This document shows positions 9,399 through 21,265 of a DNA stretch of 64,000 nucleotides, in pieces (position 1 is the first letter of the stretch; every line of letters begins with the position of its first letter). The stretch is from DASQFQ01 sp963811595 (lineage in GTDB: Bacteria > Actinomycetota > Thermoleophilia > Solirubrobacterales > Solirubrobacteraceae). The stretch spans positions 372,001-436,000 of the forward strand of contig CAWERW010000016.1 of NCBI GenBank assembly GCA_963811595.1, in the 5' to 3' direction. Below the pieces are notes generated by a model, which saw only the letters and a list, made by a program, of their open reading frames with translations, had not been told where the DNA came from and ran no database searches. The translations under genes and the position numbers were made by a program.

Positions 9399-11992
9399 TA
9401 CTTCGCGTCCAGCCAGTTCGGGCCGGTGCCCGACTCGACCGCCAGCGGCGGGTCGATGTCGGCGGCGGCGACCATCTCGCGGCGCACGATCTCGGTCGCC
9501 TGCTCGGCCTCCTCGGTCGGGCCCTCGAACAGCAGCTCGTCGTGGATCTGCAGGATCGTCCGGGTCTTCAGGCCGGCGTCGCGGAGCGCGAAGTGGGCGC
9601 GCACCATCGCGACCTTGATGATGTCCGCGGCGGTCCCCTGGATCACCGAGTTGACCGCGAGCCGCTCGCCGAGCTTGCGCGTCTGCCAGTTGCGCGCGCG
9701 GATCTCGGGGATCTGGCGGCGGCGGCCGAACAGCGTGCTCACGTACCCGTGCTCCTCCGCCTGGGTCACGGCGTCGGCCATGAACCGGGCGACCGCGGGG
9801 AAGCGCTCGAGGTAGCGGTCGATGAACTCCTGGGCCTCCTCCTGCTCGATCTGCAGGCGGTCGGCGAGGCCGTAGGCGGAGAGGCCGTAGACGATGCCGT
9901 AGTTGACCATCTTGGCCTTGGAGCGCATCCCGACCGTGAGGTTCTCCGGCGCGGTGTCGAAGACGGCGGCCGCGGTCTCGGTGTGGACGTCCTCGCCGCG
10001 CAGGAAGATGTCGCGCAGCACCTGCTCGTCGGCGATGTGGGCGAGGATCCGCAGCTCGACCTGGGAGTAGTCGACGGAGATCAGGCAGTTGCCCGGCTCG
10101 GCGATGAAGCAGCCGCGGATCTCGCGGCCCGTCTCGGTGCGGATGGGGATGTTCTGGAGGTTCGGGTTGATGGAGGCGAGCCGGCCGGTGGCGGCGTTGA
10201 CCTGCAGGAACGTCGTGTGCAGCCGGCCGTCGTCGCCGATCCAGGTGGGGAGCGCGTCGAGGTAGGTCTGGACGAGCTTCGAGAGCTCCCGGAAGCGCTC
10301 GATCTTGGGGATGATCGGGTGCTCGTCGCGGATCGCCTGCAGCACGCGGGCGTCGGTGGAGAAGCCGGTCTTGCCGCGGCGCTTGCGCGAGAGCCCGAGC
10401 TTCTCGAACAGGATCTGGCCGAGCTGCTGGGGCGAGCCGATCACGAACTCCTCGCCCGCGTCCTCCCAGATCTCGCGCTCGAGCTGGTCGGCTTGCGTGC
10501 GGATGCGGGAGGCGACGGTCTCGAGCTTGGCCGTGTCGAGCTTGATGCCCTGCTTCTCGCACTCCCGGAGGACGTGGATGAGCGGCAGCTCGATGTCGGT
10601 CAGGAGGTCGACGAGGCCGCGCTCGTGCAGCTGGGCGGCCTGCTGCTCGGCGAGCGTGTGGACGAGCACGGCGCGGGCGCCCTGCTCGTCCTCGGCGTTG
10701 ACGGCCAGGCCGCGCTCCTCGCACAGCTCGTCGAGCGGGTAGCCGCGGCGGGCGGGATCGAGCAGGTAGGCGGCGACCTCGGTGTCGAAGGCGAGGTTGG
10801 GCGGGACGTCGCCGAGCGCCTTGGCGTCGTGGGCGACGACGGGGCGGTCCTTGGCGGCGGCGACCAGCTCGGCCGGGTCGTCGCAGGTGCCGACCAGCGC
10901 GTGGCTGCCGCCGGCGTAGGCGCCGAAGCGCCAGTGGGTCTCGCGCGGGATCAGCTCGCCCTCGGCGATCTCGGGGGCGAGCGCCACGAGCGCGAGCGGC
11001 TCGCCGCCGAGCATGTCGAGGTCCTGCGGGCGGCCCTCGCGGACGGGGACGGTCTTCGCGTCCTGCTGCTCGGGCCGCGGGATCGACTCGACGTCGAGAT
11101 CGGCGAGCGCCTCCTCGAGCCGCCGCAGCGGGTCGCGCAGCTCCCACTCGCGGAACGTCTGGCGGAGGCCGGCGCGGTCGGGGGTGCGGGTGATCTCGGC
11201 CTCGAGGTCGAGATCGACGGGGACGTCGAACACGATCGTGGCGAGCTGCTTGGAGACACGGGCGTCCTCGGCGTGGTTGGTGAGGTTCTCCTTGCGCTTG
11301 GCGCCGGAGATCTCGTCGACGCTGGCGAGGACGGTCTCGAGGTCGCCGAAGCGCTGCAGCAGCTCGGACGCGGTCTTGTCGCCGATGCCGGGGACGCCGG
11401 GGATGTTGTCGCTCGTGTCGCCCTTCAGGCCGATGAAGTCGGGGATCAGCTCGGGCGGGATGCCGTAGCGCTCGATGACGCCCTCGCGGTCATAGACCTT
11501 CGTGTCCGTGATGCCCCTCGAGGTGGTCATGATCCGCACGCCGTCGCCGACGAGCTGGTAGGCGTCGCGGTCGCCGGTGACGACCATCACGGGGATCTGG
11601 CGCTCCTGGGCCTGGCGGACGAGCGACGCGATGACGTCGTCGGCCTCGAAGCCCTCGACGGAGATGTTGCGGTAGCCGAACGACTCGACGAGCGGCCGCA
11701 GTGCGGGCCACTGCTGCTTGAGCAGGTCGGGCCGCGAGGAACGCTGGGCCTTGTAGTCGGCCGAGATCTCCTTGCGGCCGGACATGCCCGCGTCCCACAC
11801 CACGACGGTCGGCACCTCGCCGTAGTCGGTGAGGATCTTCACGAGCATGCTCGCGAAGCCGAAGATCGCGTTGGTCGGGCGCCCGTCGGAGGTCGAGATC
11901 GACTCGGGAAGCGCGAAGAACGCGCGATACGCGAGCGAGTTGCCGTCGATCAGGAACAGCTCGCGCGGGGTGTCTCCGTTGCTCTTCGCCAT
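9398..11992 (-). CDS. polA: DNA polymerase I
   Basis: An 864-residue family A DNA polymerase for Okazaki-fragment maturation and repair. The N-terminal 5'-3' exonuclease domain is complete (LFLIDGNSLAYRAFF, GDRDAYQLV, GLKGDTSDNIPGVPGIGDKTA). The polymerase domain has motif A (VDYSQVELRI), motif B (RSKAKMVNYGIVYGLSAYG) and motif C (QIHDELLFE). The middle 3'-5' exonuclease-like domain lacks the DxE metal-ligand motif at its first strand (ALVALAPE), so proofreading is probably absent. The ATG at 11992 (protein MAKSNGDTPR) gives the normal length. It is divergent from the Ala/Pro-rich gene. Confidence 0.95.
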   Translation of the reverse strand: MAKSNGDTPRELFLIDGNSLAYRAFFALPESISTSDGRPTNAIFGFASMLVKILTDYGEVPTVVVWDAGMSGRKEISADYKAQRSSRPDLLKQQWPALRPLVESFGYRNISVEGFEADDVIASLVRQAQERQIPVMVVTGDRDAYQLVGDGVRIMTTSRGITDTKVYDREGVIERYGIPPELIPDFIGLKGDTSDNIPGVPGIGDKTASELLQRFGDLETVLASVDEISGAKRKENLTNHAEDARVSKQLATIVFDVPVDLDLEAEITRTPDRAGLRQTFREWELRDPLRRLEEALADLDVESIPRPEQQDAKTVPVREGRPQDLDMLGGEPLALVALAPEIAEGELIPRETHWRFGAYAGGSHALVGTCDDPAELVAAAKDRPVVAHDAKALGDVPPNLAFDTEVAAYLLDPARRGYPLDELCEERGLAVNAEDEQGARAVLVHTLAEQQAAQLHERGLVDLLTDIELPLIHVLRECEKQGIKLDTAKLETVASRIRTQADQLEREIWEDAGEEFVIGSPQQLGQILFEKLGLSRKRRGKTGFSTDARVLQAIRDEHPIIPKIERFRELSKLVQTYLDALPTWIGDDGRLHTTFLQVNAATGRLASINPNLQNIPIRTETGREIRGCFIAEPGNCLISVDYSQVELRILAHIADEQVLRDIFLRGEDVHTETAAAVFDTAPENLTVGMRSKAKMVNYGIVYGLSAYGLADRLQIEQEEAQEFIDRYLERFPAVARFMADAVTQAEEHGYVSTLFGRRRQIPEIRARNWQTRKLGERLAVNSVIQGTAADIIKVAMVRAHFALRDAGLKTRTILQIHDELLFEGPTEEAEQATEIVRREMVAAADIDPPLAVESGTGPNWLDAK

Positions 11993-12393
11993 CGCGTGCG
12001 AACACTTTATGTCGCCCGGCGGTTGGGGCTCGGCACGGCGGTGGGCACCCCCTCGATAGGCTGAGGTTCCGCGATGGCCGAAGAGACCACCGAGCCAGGT
12101 AAGACCCCGGCGTCCGACGACGCCCCCATCCCCGCCGAGGCCGCCGCCACCGACGCGCCCGAGGCCCCTCCGGCCCCGGAGCCGCCCGCCGTTCCGGCCG
12201 CCGAGGCGCCCGAGCCGCCGGCCCCGGAGGCCGCCGCCGCGGGGGGAGCCGCGCCACCGGCAGAGGCCGCCGAGGTGCCGACGCCCGCCGAGGCACGCCG
12301 CCCGCCGCGGAGGCCCCGCCCGCCCCGGACACGCCGCCCGCCGCGGAGGGCACGCCGGCCGACCCGGCGCCCGCCACCGCCGAGGCACCGACC

Positions 12394-12440
12394 CCGGCCG
12401 AGGCCGCCCCCGCCGCCGAGGCACCCCCGGCCGCCGCCGA
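12394..12440 (+). repeat. 47-bp direct repeat, copy 1, in Ala/Pro-rich gene
   Basis: This 47-bp stretch begins CCGGCCGAGGCCGCCCC and ends CGGCCGCCGCCGA. It recurs without a mismatch 93 bp downstream. The 93-bp spacing equals 31 codons, so recombination between copies would change protein length in frame. Confidence 0.75.
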
Positions 12441-12486
12441 CGCCGCTCCGGCCCCGGACGCTCCGCCCGCCGCCGAACCACCGTCT

Positions 12487-12533
12487 CCGGCCGAGGCCGC
12501 CCCCGCCGCCGAGGCACCCCCGGCCGCCGCCGA
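12487..12533 (+). repeat. 47-bp direct repeat, copy 2, in Ala/Pro-rich gene
   Basis: Second copy of the 47-bp repeat, identical to 12394-12440. Both lie in the Ala/Pro low-complexity part of the frameshifted gene. Shorter shared segments such as ACGCCGCCCGCCGCGGAGG occur three times between 12290 and 12590. Confidence 0.75.
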
Positions 12534-13385
12534 AGCCCCAACTCCGGCTCCGCCCGCCGAGGGCACGCCGCCCGCCGCGGAGGGCACGCCGGCCGATCCC
12601 ACCCCCGCCTCCACCGAGGGCGCTCCGGCCCCCGCCGCGGACGCCAAGCCCGCGCGGCCGCCGCGGCCGAAGCGACGCCGGCCGTCCGCCGCCGAGCGGC
12701 ATCGCCGGGCGTTCTACTCGCGGCTGACCGAGGTCCGCAAGGGCGACACGGCCCCTGTGCAGCCCTCCACGCCCGCGCCAGCCGCCGAGGCGCCGCCCGC
12801 GGAGCCGCCCGCCGAGGGCGAGGCGCCGGCCGAGGCCGCCGCCCCCGCACCCGCTCCTCCGCCCGAGCCGGAGCCCGTCAACGAGGCGCAGCGGTCCGCT
12901 CGCGTGCAGGCGCGCCTCGTCGCCGCCGTCGAGCGCGTCGGAGGGCCGGAGGCCGTGCGCGAGGCGCTCTCTCCCCCGCGCCGCGAGGACGGGCAGACCA
13001 TGAAGTGGTCCGCCGTCTGCTGCGAGCGCGCCGAGGGCCTGAAGCCCGGCGACCCCGTCTTCCAGGCCTGGGTCCGGCTCGCCGCGACCCCCGTCCGCGA
13101 GGTCAAGTCCGTCACGCAGCCGCCGCGCGAGGAGCGCGGCCCGCGCCGCGGTGGAGGGCGCGGCCGCGACGGCCGCGGCCGCTCGGACCGCGGGCCCCGC
13201 GACGACCGCCCGGCCGGCCGCGAGGAGCTCGCCGCGCTCGGCCGCGACGGCGCCCTTCGCCGCCAGGTCCGCATCGTCGGCCTCGAGGACGACCAGAAGG
13301 ACAAGCAGGCCCGCGAGGAGCAGCGCCGGGCCGAGCGCGAAGCGAAGCGCAAGGCCGAGGCCGAGCGCCTCGCCCGCCTCGGCTA

Positions 13386-13712
13386 CTAGATCAGCTCGTC
13401 CGGGTCGTCGACGACCGGGAAGCGGTCGCCGATCCGCGTGACCGCGAGCAGCCGCGCGACCATCCCCTCGCCGCGCACCACGCCGAACCGCAGGCCCTGA
13501 TCGCGGGCGCGGATGTCGGTCTCCAGCAGCACGCGCACCCCCGTCGAGTCGAGGAACCGCAGCCCGCGCAGGTCGGCGATCAGCACGCCGGCGGAGTCCA
13601 TCGCCCGCTCGAGCTCCGCCATCGCCTGCATCTCCGTGGCGATGTCGAGGTCGCCCTCCAGCCGCACGATCGCCGCGCTGTCACGCCGCTCCACGGTCGT
13701 CGAGAACGTCAT
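13386..13712 (-). CDS. STAS-domain anti-sigma factor antagonist, RsbV/SpoIIAA-like
   Basis: A 108-residue single STAS domain. The signature LRGLRFLDSTGVRVLL contains the probable regulatory phosphorylation site Ser56 within DSTG. In its unphosphorylated form such a protein binds an anti-sigma kinase and frees a sigma factor. The ATG at 13712 overlaps the stop of the upstream RsbW-like kinase gene by 4 bp (ATGA), a classic partner-switch arrangement. No sigma-factor or phosphatase gene is adjacent, so the controlled regulator must be elsewhere. The 3' end overlaps the convergent Ala/Pro-rich gene by 4 bp. Confidence 0.85.
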   Translation of the reverse strand: MTFSTTVERRDSAAIVRLEGDLDIATEMQAMAELERAMDSAGVLIADLRGLRFLDSTGVRVLLETDIRARDQGLRFGVVRGEGMVARLLAVTRIGDRFPVVDDPDELI

Positions 13713-14110
13713 CGCCGCTTCAGCTCGCACCAGACGACGTTGGCCTCGCCATCGTGCTCGACGCCCCACTTCTCCGCGAGCTGATCGACGAGCACGAGCC
13801 CCCAACCGCCCACGTGGCCGGGATCGGTCGGCGCCTTCGGCGGCCGGAAGCCCGGCCCCGGGTCGCGCACCGCCACCCGCACCAGGTCCGCATCGGTCGT
13901 CACGCTCAACTGCAGCGGCTGCGTCGCGTCGAGCCCCGCGTGGCGCACGCTGTTCGTCACGAGCTCGGAGATCAGCAGCACGACGTCACCGAAGACCGCG
14001 CCGAGATGGCCATCCAGACCCGCGACGGCGTCCCGCGCGGCCTTCGCGGAATGCGGCTCCGCGGGCAGCTCCATCGCGATCAGCGGGTCGACCTTCTTCA
14101 TCCGAGCCAC
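13709..14110 (-). CDS. Anti-sigma factor serine kinase, RsbW/HATPase_c type
   Basis: A 133-residue GHKL ATPase. The N-box ELVTNSVRHAG, the G1-type box RDPGPGF and the GGWGLVLVDQLAEKWGVE segment are those of RsbW/SpoIIAB-like anti-sigma kinases. It is expected to phosphorylate the downstream STAS protein and to sequester a sigma factor. The start is a GTG at 14110; an internal ATG three codons later (MKKVDP) is equally possible. It is divergent from the malic enzyme gene, with 58 bp between starts. Confidence 0.85.
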   Translation of the reverse strand: MARMKKVDPLIAMELPAEPHSAKAARDAVAGLDGHLGAVFGDVVLLISELVTNSVRHAGLDATQPLQLSVTTDADLVRVAVRDPGPGFRPPKAPTDPGHVGGWGLVLVDQLAEKWGVEHDGEANVVWCELKRR

Positions 14111-14168
14111 GAGGACCCTACTCCGGCCGGTTTCCGGACGCGCGCGTCACCTAACATCCCGCCCGCCC

Positions 14169-15643
<1,475 letters not shown>

Positions 15644-15647
<4 letters not shown>

Positions 15648-16369
15648 GTCACGTCACGCGGCACGGTGACGCGCTGCGCGACGATCGCGAGCGCGGTGAT
15701 CACGCCGGTCAGCGCGAGCGCGGCGTAGCCCCACGCCATCGGCTTGATCAGCCCGAGCGTGCTCTCGAGGAGCGTGAACGGCAGGTACTGCCCCGCGTCG
15801 CCGAGCCAGCCGCCCGCGATCTTCTCGGCGATCCACACGCCGAAGATCACGACCATCGCGGTGGTCGGGTTGCGCGTGAGCGCGCCGACCACCACGCCGA
15901 GCATGCCGCCCAGGACGGTCGCGACGGCGATGTGGGCCGCCATCAGCGCCCCGGCGTCGCCCAGGTCGAGCGTGAGCCCCTTGGACCTCACCACGGCCTC
16001 CCCGAGCGGGGCGGCGATCGCGGTGACCACCAGCCCGACGACGAGCCCGACCAGCGCGTAGGTGATGAGCTTGGCGACCAGGACGCGCTGTCGCGCCGGG
16101 CTGGCGAGAAAGCGCTGGGAGATCGTGCGGTGGCGGTACTCGCCGGCTGCCGCGTTGGCACCGAGCACGGCGAGGAAGAACACGGCCGCGTAGCCGATCG
16201 CGACGATCGTGTCACGCAGCTCGGCGGGGGTGCTGAAGTTCTCGCCGCCCGCATCGCCCATGGCGAGGCCGGCGGTCAACAACGTGATGAGGAGCAGGCC
16301 GGCGGCCGCCCAGGCAGTGCTGCGAAGGGTGCGGAGCGCCACGAGCTCCGCACGGACGAGGGCGATCAT
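15644..16369 (-). CDS. ABC-2 type transporter permease
   Basis: A 241-residue integral membrane protein with about six hydrophobic segments. It opens with VRAELVALRTLRSTAWAAAGLLLI, and GANAAAGEYRHRTISQRFLASPARQRVLVAKL is the typical cytoplasmic stretch of ABC-2 permeases. With the upstream ATPase it should form an exporter; the substrate is unknown. The start overlaps the ATPase stop by 4 bp (ATGA). Confidence 0.85.
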
Positions 16370-17268
16370 GCGGCCATCTCCAGATCGGGCGTGGTCGTGA
16401 GGTCGAAGAAGACGTCCTCGAGGTTCGAGGACTCGGCGGCGATCTCGTGCAGCACGACGCCGTGGTCGAACGCGAGCTGCCCGATCGACCCCTGGCTCGA
16501 GCCGGTCACGAGGAGCGAGTCGACGCCGTCGTAGTCGGCGTCGAAGCCGCGCGCGGTGAGCACGCCGGCGAGCTTCTCGAGCTGCGGCGAGCGGACGCGC
16601 ACGCGCGGCCCGCGGCCGCTGTTGAGCGCGTCGAGCGTGCTGTGGGTGATCAGCCGGCCCTGGTTGATGACCACGACCTCGTCGACGGTCTGGGCGACCT
16701 CGGAGAGCACATGGCTCGAGAGGAGCACCGTGCGGCCCTCGGCGGCGAGGTTGCGCAGGAAGTCGCGCAGCCAGCGGATGCCCTCGGGGTCGAGGCCGTT
16801 GGCGGGCTCGTCGAGCACGAGGATCCGCGGATCGCCGAGCAGCGCGGCCGCGAGGCCGAGACGCTGGGTCATGCCGAGCGAGAAGCCGCCCGAGCGGCGC
16901 CGAGCGGCGCCGCCGAGGTCGACGAGCTCGAGCATCTCATCGGCGCGCGAGGCGGGGATGCCGCTCTCGGCCGCGAGCACCCGCAGGTGGTTGCGGGCCG
17001 TCCGCGCGGGATGCGAGGCGGCCTCGAGCATGACGCCGATCTGGCCTACCGGATCGCGCAGCTCGGTATACGGGAGGCCATGGATGGTGGCGGTCCCGGA
17101 GGTGGGGGTGACCAGGCCGACGAGCGAGCGGAGGGTGGTGGTCTTGCCGGATCCGTTGGGACCCAGGAAGCCGACCACCTTCCCCTCGTCGATGTCGAAG
17201 CTCAGATCGTCGACGGCCCGTACCGGGCCGAAGTCCTTCGTCAGGTTCTGAATCGAGATGATTGACAT
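16366..17268 (-). CDS. ABC transporter ATP-binding protein (ABC-2 exporter)
   Basis: A 300-residue ATPase. Walker A GPNGSGKTT is near residue 37, the signature GGFSLGMTQRL near 132, Walker B ILVLDEPANGLDPEG near 155 and the H-loop SSHVLSE near 191. The DrrA/CcmA/BcrA-like C-terminal extension suggests export of a drug or cell-envelope compound. It is the first gene of a two-gene minus-strand operon. The start faces a divergent epimerase gene across 95 bp in which no specific signal was recognised. Confidence 0.9.
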   Translation of the reverse strand: MSIISIQNLTKDFGPVRAVDDLSFDIDEGKVVGFLGPNGSGKTTTLRSLVGLVTPTSGTATIHGLPYTELRDPVGQIGVMLEAASHPARTARNHLRVLAAESGIPASRADEMLELVDLGGAARRRSGGFSLGMTQRLGLAAALLGDPRILVLDEPANGLDPEGIRWLRDFLRNLAAEGRTVLLSSHVLSEVAQTVDEVVVINQGRLITHSTLDALNSGRGPRVRVRSPQLEKLAGVLTARGFDADYDGVDSLLVTGSSQGSIGQLAFDHGVVLHEIAAESSNLEDVFFDLTTTPDLEMAA

Positions 17269-17363
17269 GTGCGATCGATCATCCGGACCGCGGACCCCGG
17301 CCGCGAGCGTGCTGCCCGGTGGCCCGTGGTGAACAAAGAGGCACCCACCCCCGTACCGATGGC

Positions 17364-18245
17364 ATGAAGGTCACCATCACCGGCGCCAGCGGCCTCATCG
17401 GCGGGCGGCTCGTCGAGCACCTGCGCGCCCGCGGCGACGACGTCACCACCCTCTCCCGCAACCCCTCCTCGGGCGCCTCCGTCCGCTGGCAGCCCGAGCA
17501 CGAGCCGGCGCCGGTCGCCGCGCTCGAGGGGCGCGACGCCGTCGTCCACCTGGCCGGCGAGAACGTCGCCCAGCGCTGGACCGACGACGCCAAGCGCCGC
17601 ATCCTCTCCTCGCGCGAGCTCGGCACGCGCAACCTCGTGGCCGGGATCGAGGCCACCGAGACGCGCCCGCGCGTGCTCGTCTCCTCCTCCGCGGTCGGCT
17701 ACTACGGCCCTCACGGCAACGAGGAGCTCGACGAGAAGACGCCGCCCGGCGAGGACTTCCTCGCCGAGGTCTGCATGGTCTGGGAGCGCGAGGCGCAGCG
17801 CGCGGCCGCGCTCGGCCTCCGCGTCGTGATCGTCCGCACGGGCGTCGTGCTCGACGAGGGCGGCGGCGCGCTGGCGAAGATGCTGCCGTTCTTCAAGTGC
17901 GCCGTCGGCGGCCCGGTGGCGGGCGGCGGTCAGTACATGCCGTGGATCCACGTCGACGACGTCGTCGGGATCTACGTCGCCGCGATCGACGGCGACGAGT
18001 GGAAGGGGCCCGTCAACGCGACCGCCCCCGCCCCCGTCACCAACAAGGCGTTCTCGAAGGCGCTGGGGCGCGCCCTGCGCCGGCCCGCGTTCGCGCCGGT
18101 GCCCGGGCTCGCCGTCCGCGTCCTCTACGGCGAGATGGCCGAGATCGTCACCAAGGGCCAGCGCGTGGTCCCGCGGCGCGCGCAGGAGCACGGATACGAG
18201 TTCGCGCACACGGACCTCGACGAGGCCCTGCGCGCCGCGCTCTAG
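17364..18245 (+). CDS. TIGR01777/YfcH-like SDR epimerase
   Basis: A 293-residue extended short-chain dehydrogenase/reductase of the SDR39U1/YfcH family. It starts MKVTITGASGLIGGRLVEHL (NAD(P)-binding), followed by VVHLAGENVAQRWTDDAKRRI, a family signature, SSSAVGYYG and WIHVDDVV. Members are annotated as sugar-nucleotide epimerases but the substrate is not established. The ATG at 17364 is chosen because it begins directly at the Rossmann strand. The stop overlaps the convergent 99-residue membrane protein gene by 4 bp. Confidence 0.87.
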   Translation: MKVTITGASGLIGGRLVEHLRARGDDVTTLSRNPSSGASVRWQPEHEPAPVAALEGRDAVVHLAGENVAQRWTDDAKRRILSSRELGTRNLVAGIEATETRPRVLVSSSAVGYYGPHGNEELDEKTPPGEDFLAEVCMVWEREAQRAAALGLRVVIVRTGVVLDEGGGALAKMLPFFKCAVGGPVAGGGQYMPWIHVDDVVGIYVAAIDGDEWKGPVNATAPAPVTNKAFSKALGRALRRPAFAPVPGLAVRVLYGEMAEIVTKGQRVVPRRAQEHGYEFAHTDLDEALRAAL

Positions 18246-18537
18246 TCCTTGGCGATCGCGGTGTGGCCGCTGTCGGCGGCCTCGCCGGCCATCTCGGCCT
18301 CGCGCGGCTTCTGGCGGCGCTGCCACGGCTTGCGCTCGTTCCACTCCGCCGTGGCGTCGCGCGGCGGCATCGCGAGCCAGATGAGCGGGCCGATGACCGA
18401 CAGGATCAGCCCGGTGCCGAGCCCGATCTTCTCGCCGTAGCCCTTCGAGCGCGACAGCTCGGACGCGGTGATCGCGCTGAGCAGCCAGAGGTAACAGAGC
18501 CAGAGCGCCATGGCGCCGATCTCGGCGAATACGTGGA

Positions 18538-18541
<4 letters not shown>
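18242..18541 (-). CDS. Small membrane protein at the end of the liv operon
   Basis: A 99-residue protein with two hydrophobic segments (about 8-27 and 41-58) and a hydrophilic C-terminus. No family is recognised. Its ATG overlaps the livF stop by 4 bp (ATGA), so it belongs to the transporter operon and may be an accessory membrane subunit, though nothing in the sequence proves that. Confidence 0.7.
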
Positions 18542-19271
<730 letters not shown>

Positions 19272-19275
<4 letters not shown>

Positions 19276-20048
19276 GCCTGGCTCCCCAGATAGGCCTCGA
19301 TGACGCGCGGGTTCGCGCGCACCTCCTGCGGCGAGCCCGACGCGATCATCTCGCCGCCGTCGAGCACCGTGATGTGGTCGGAGACGTTCATGACCACCTT
19401 CATGTCGTGCTCGATCAGCAGCAGGGAGATGCCCTGCTCGGAGCGCAGCTTCTCCATCAGCGAGCGCAGCTCCTCGGACTCCTGCGGGTTCATGCCCGCC
19501 GTCGGCTCGTCGAGCAGCAGCAGCTGCGGGTCCGAGGCGAGCGCGCGCGCGATCTCGAGCCGCCGCTGGTCGCCGTACGGGAGGCTGACGGCGAGATCCT
19601 GGTGGCGGCGAGTGATGCCGACGAACTTGAGCAGCTCGCGTGCCCGCTCCTCCGTGTCCCGCTCCTCGCGGCGCACGAACGGCGTATGCAGGATCGAGCC
19701 CGTGATGCGCGCCTTCATGCGGCAGTGGCGCCCGACCAGCACGTTCTCGAGCACGGTCATCGTCTTGAACAGCTTGATGTTCTGGAACGTGCGCGCGATG
19801 CCGGCCTGGGTGACGATGTGCGGCGCCTTGGCGGTGATGTCCTGGCCGTTGAACTCGACCGTGCCGGTCGTGGGCTTGTAGAGCCCGGTCATGCAGTTGA
19901 AGAACGTCGTCTTGCCCGCCCCGTTGGGGCCGATGATCGCGACGATCGACTTGTCCGGGACCGCGAAGTCGACGTCGTTGACCGCGACGAGGCCGCCGAA
20001 GCGCTTCGTGATGCCCTTCGCCTCGAGGACGTTGCCGTTGGAGCTCAT
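19272..20048 (-). CDS. livG: Branched-chain amino acid type ABC transporter, ATP-binding protein LivG
   Basis: A 258-residue ATPase of the LivG class, with GITKRFGGLVAVNDVDF, Walker A GPNGAGKTTFFNCMTG, GIARTFQNIKLFKTMTVLENV, Walker B LLLLDEPTAGMNPQE and C-terminal NPRVIEAYLG. The start ATG at 20048 overlaps the livM stop by 4 bp; the longer open frame upstream of it is only antisense-type read-through of livM. It pairs with LivF on the cytoplasmic side of LivH/LivM. Confidence 0.92.
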
Positions 20049-21265
20049 GGCGCCTTGATCTCCATCGGACCCTCGAGCTCGTCCTCGTGGAGCTCGAGCT
20101 TGCGGCGCCGGTTGGGGATGAAGCCCTCGGGCCGCAGCACCATCATCGTGAGCAGCAGGAAGCCGAAGATCCCGAACGAGATCGACGTCACGTCGAAGTC
20201 GAGCCCGATCATGTCCGGCACGCCGTTGAGCTCGGGCAGCAGGAAGCGGTTGATCATCGACAGCGCGACGGCGCCCACGATCACGCCGGCGAGGTTGCCC
20301 ATGCCGCCGAGGATGATCATGCAGAGGATGAACACGGAGAAGCCGAACTCGAACTGGTCGACGTTGATCGTGTTCTGGAAGACGCCGAGGAACACGCCGG
20401 CGAAGCCGCCGATCGCCGCGCCGATCGCGTACGCCCAGAGCTTCACCCGCACCAGGTGCACGCCCATGGCGGCCGCGGCGACCTCGTCCTCGCGGACCGC
20501 GATCCACGCGCGGCCCAGGCGCGAGTCGCGCAGGCGGACGTTGATGAACAGGACGAGCAGCATCATGCCCAGCGCGATGAAGTAGAACGGCGTGATGTCG
20601 ATCCGGGTGATGTCGTCGAGCCCCGGCACCGGCAGGTAGGGCTTGTCGACCGGCGTGATGCCCTGGCGGCCGTTGGAGATGTCGAGGTCGCCGAAGCCGA
20701 ACGGCCCGCTGGTCGAGAGCTCGAAGACGCGCGGGACGATCTCGCCGAACGCGAGCGTCACGATCGCCAGGTAGTCGCCGCGGAGGCGCAGCGTCGGGGC
20801 GCCGAGGATCGCGCCCCACAACGCCGTGAACGCCGCGGCGATGCAGAGCACGAAGAAGAAGTTGATGTGGATGCCGGGGACGTTCCGCGTCTGGTCCGCG
20901 ACGATGAAGTAGATCTCGGAGTCGGCGAAGTGGCCCGACATGAACCAGCCGGCGACGAACGCGCCGATCGCGAAGAACGCCACGTAGCCGAGGTCGAGCA
21001 GCCCGGCGAAGCCGACCACGATGTTGAGCCCGAGGGCCATCATCACGTAGGCCAGCGTCTGGATGACCGACTCGTAGAGCCCGTCGTTGAACTCCGAGCC
21101 GTAGAGCCCGTAGAGCGTCGCGACGACGAGCCAGAAGACGATCCACGCCCACGTCGGCATCAGGCCGGAGAGGCGGTCGGCCGCGCGCTGGACCGGCGCG
21201 AAGCGTGCGCCGGTCGTGGCGGCCGACGTCGTCCCCCGCGGGGTCTCCTCGGTCTCCGGGCTCAT
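20045..21265 (-). CDS. livM: Branched-chain amino acid type ABC transporter permease LivM
   Basis: A 406-residue permease with roughly ten hydrophobic segments. The conserved region after GAPTLRLRGDYLAIVTLAFGE is the LivM signature, followed by a family loop with ISNGRQGITPV. A hydrophilic N-terminus of about 35 residues precedes the first helix. It ends with a charged tail. It overlaps livH upstream and livG downstream by 4 bp each. Confidence 0.9.
   Translation of the reverse strand: MSPETEETPRGTTSAATTGARFAPVQRAADRLSGLMPTWAWIVFWLVVATLYGLYGSEFNDGLYESVIQTLAYVMMALGLNIVVGFAGLLDLGYVAFFAIGAFVAGWFMSGHFADSEIYFIVADQTRNVPGIHINFFFVLCIAAAFTALWGAILGAPTLRLRGDYLAIVTLAFGEIVPRVFELSTSGPFGFGDLDISNGRQGITPVDKPYLPVPGLDDITRIDITPFYFIALGMMLLVLFINVRLRDSRLGRAWIAVREDEVAAAAMGVHLVRVKLWAYAIGAAIGGFAGVFLGVFQNTINVDQFEFGFSVFILCMIILGGMGNLAGVIVGAVALSMINRFLLPELNGVPDMIGLDFDVTSISFGIFGFLLLTMMVLRPEGFIPNRRRKLELHEDELEGPMEIKAP

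Larger units (their letters stand above)
12074..13389 (+). pseudogene. Ala/Pro-rich protein with basic RG-rich C-terminus, frameshifted
   Basis: From ATG 12074 the frame reads an acidic Ala/Pro/Glu-rich protein (MAEETTEPGK...) for about 73 codons, then turns into Arg/Pro nonsense ending at 12727. The biased Ala/Pro/Glu composition continues in another frame from about 12292 through to a stop at 13389. Restoring one G in the GAGGC context near 12290-12293 joins both parts into one protein of about 438 residues. The C-terminal 170 residues hold a conserved-looking segment (AQRSARVQARLVAAVERVGG, DGQTMKWSAVCCERAEGLKP), an RG-rich stretch and a charged helical tail. The function is unknown; RNA binding is only a guess from the RG motif. 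Confidence 0.6.

Noticed and set aside
12007..12702. Gly-rich minus-strand open frames antisense to the Ala/Pro-rich gene
   Set aside because: Low-complexity shadows of GCC/GCG-rich codons with no start signal; polA has its own ATG at 11992.
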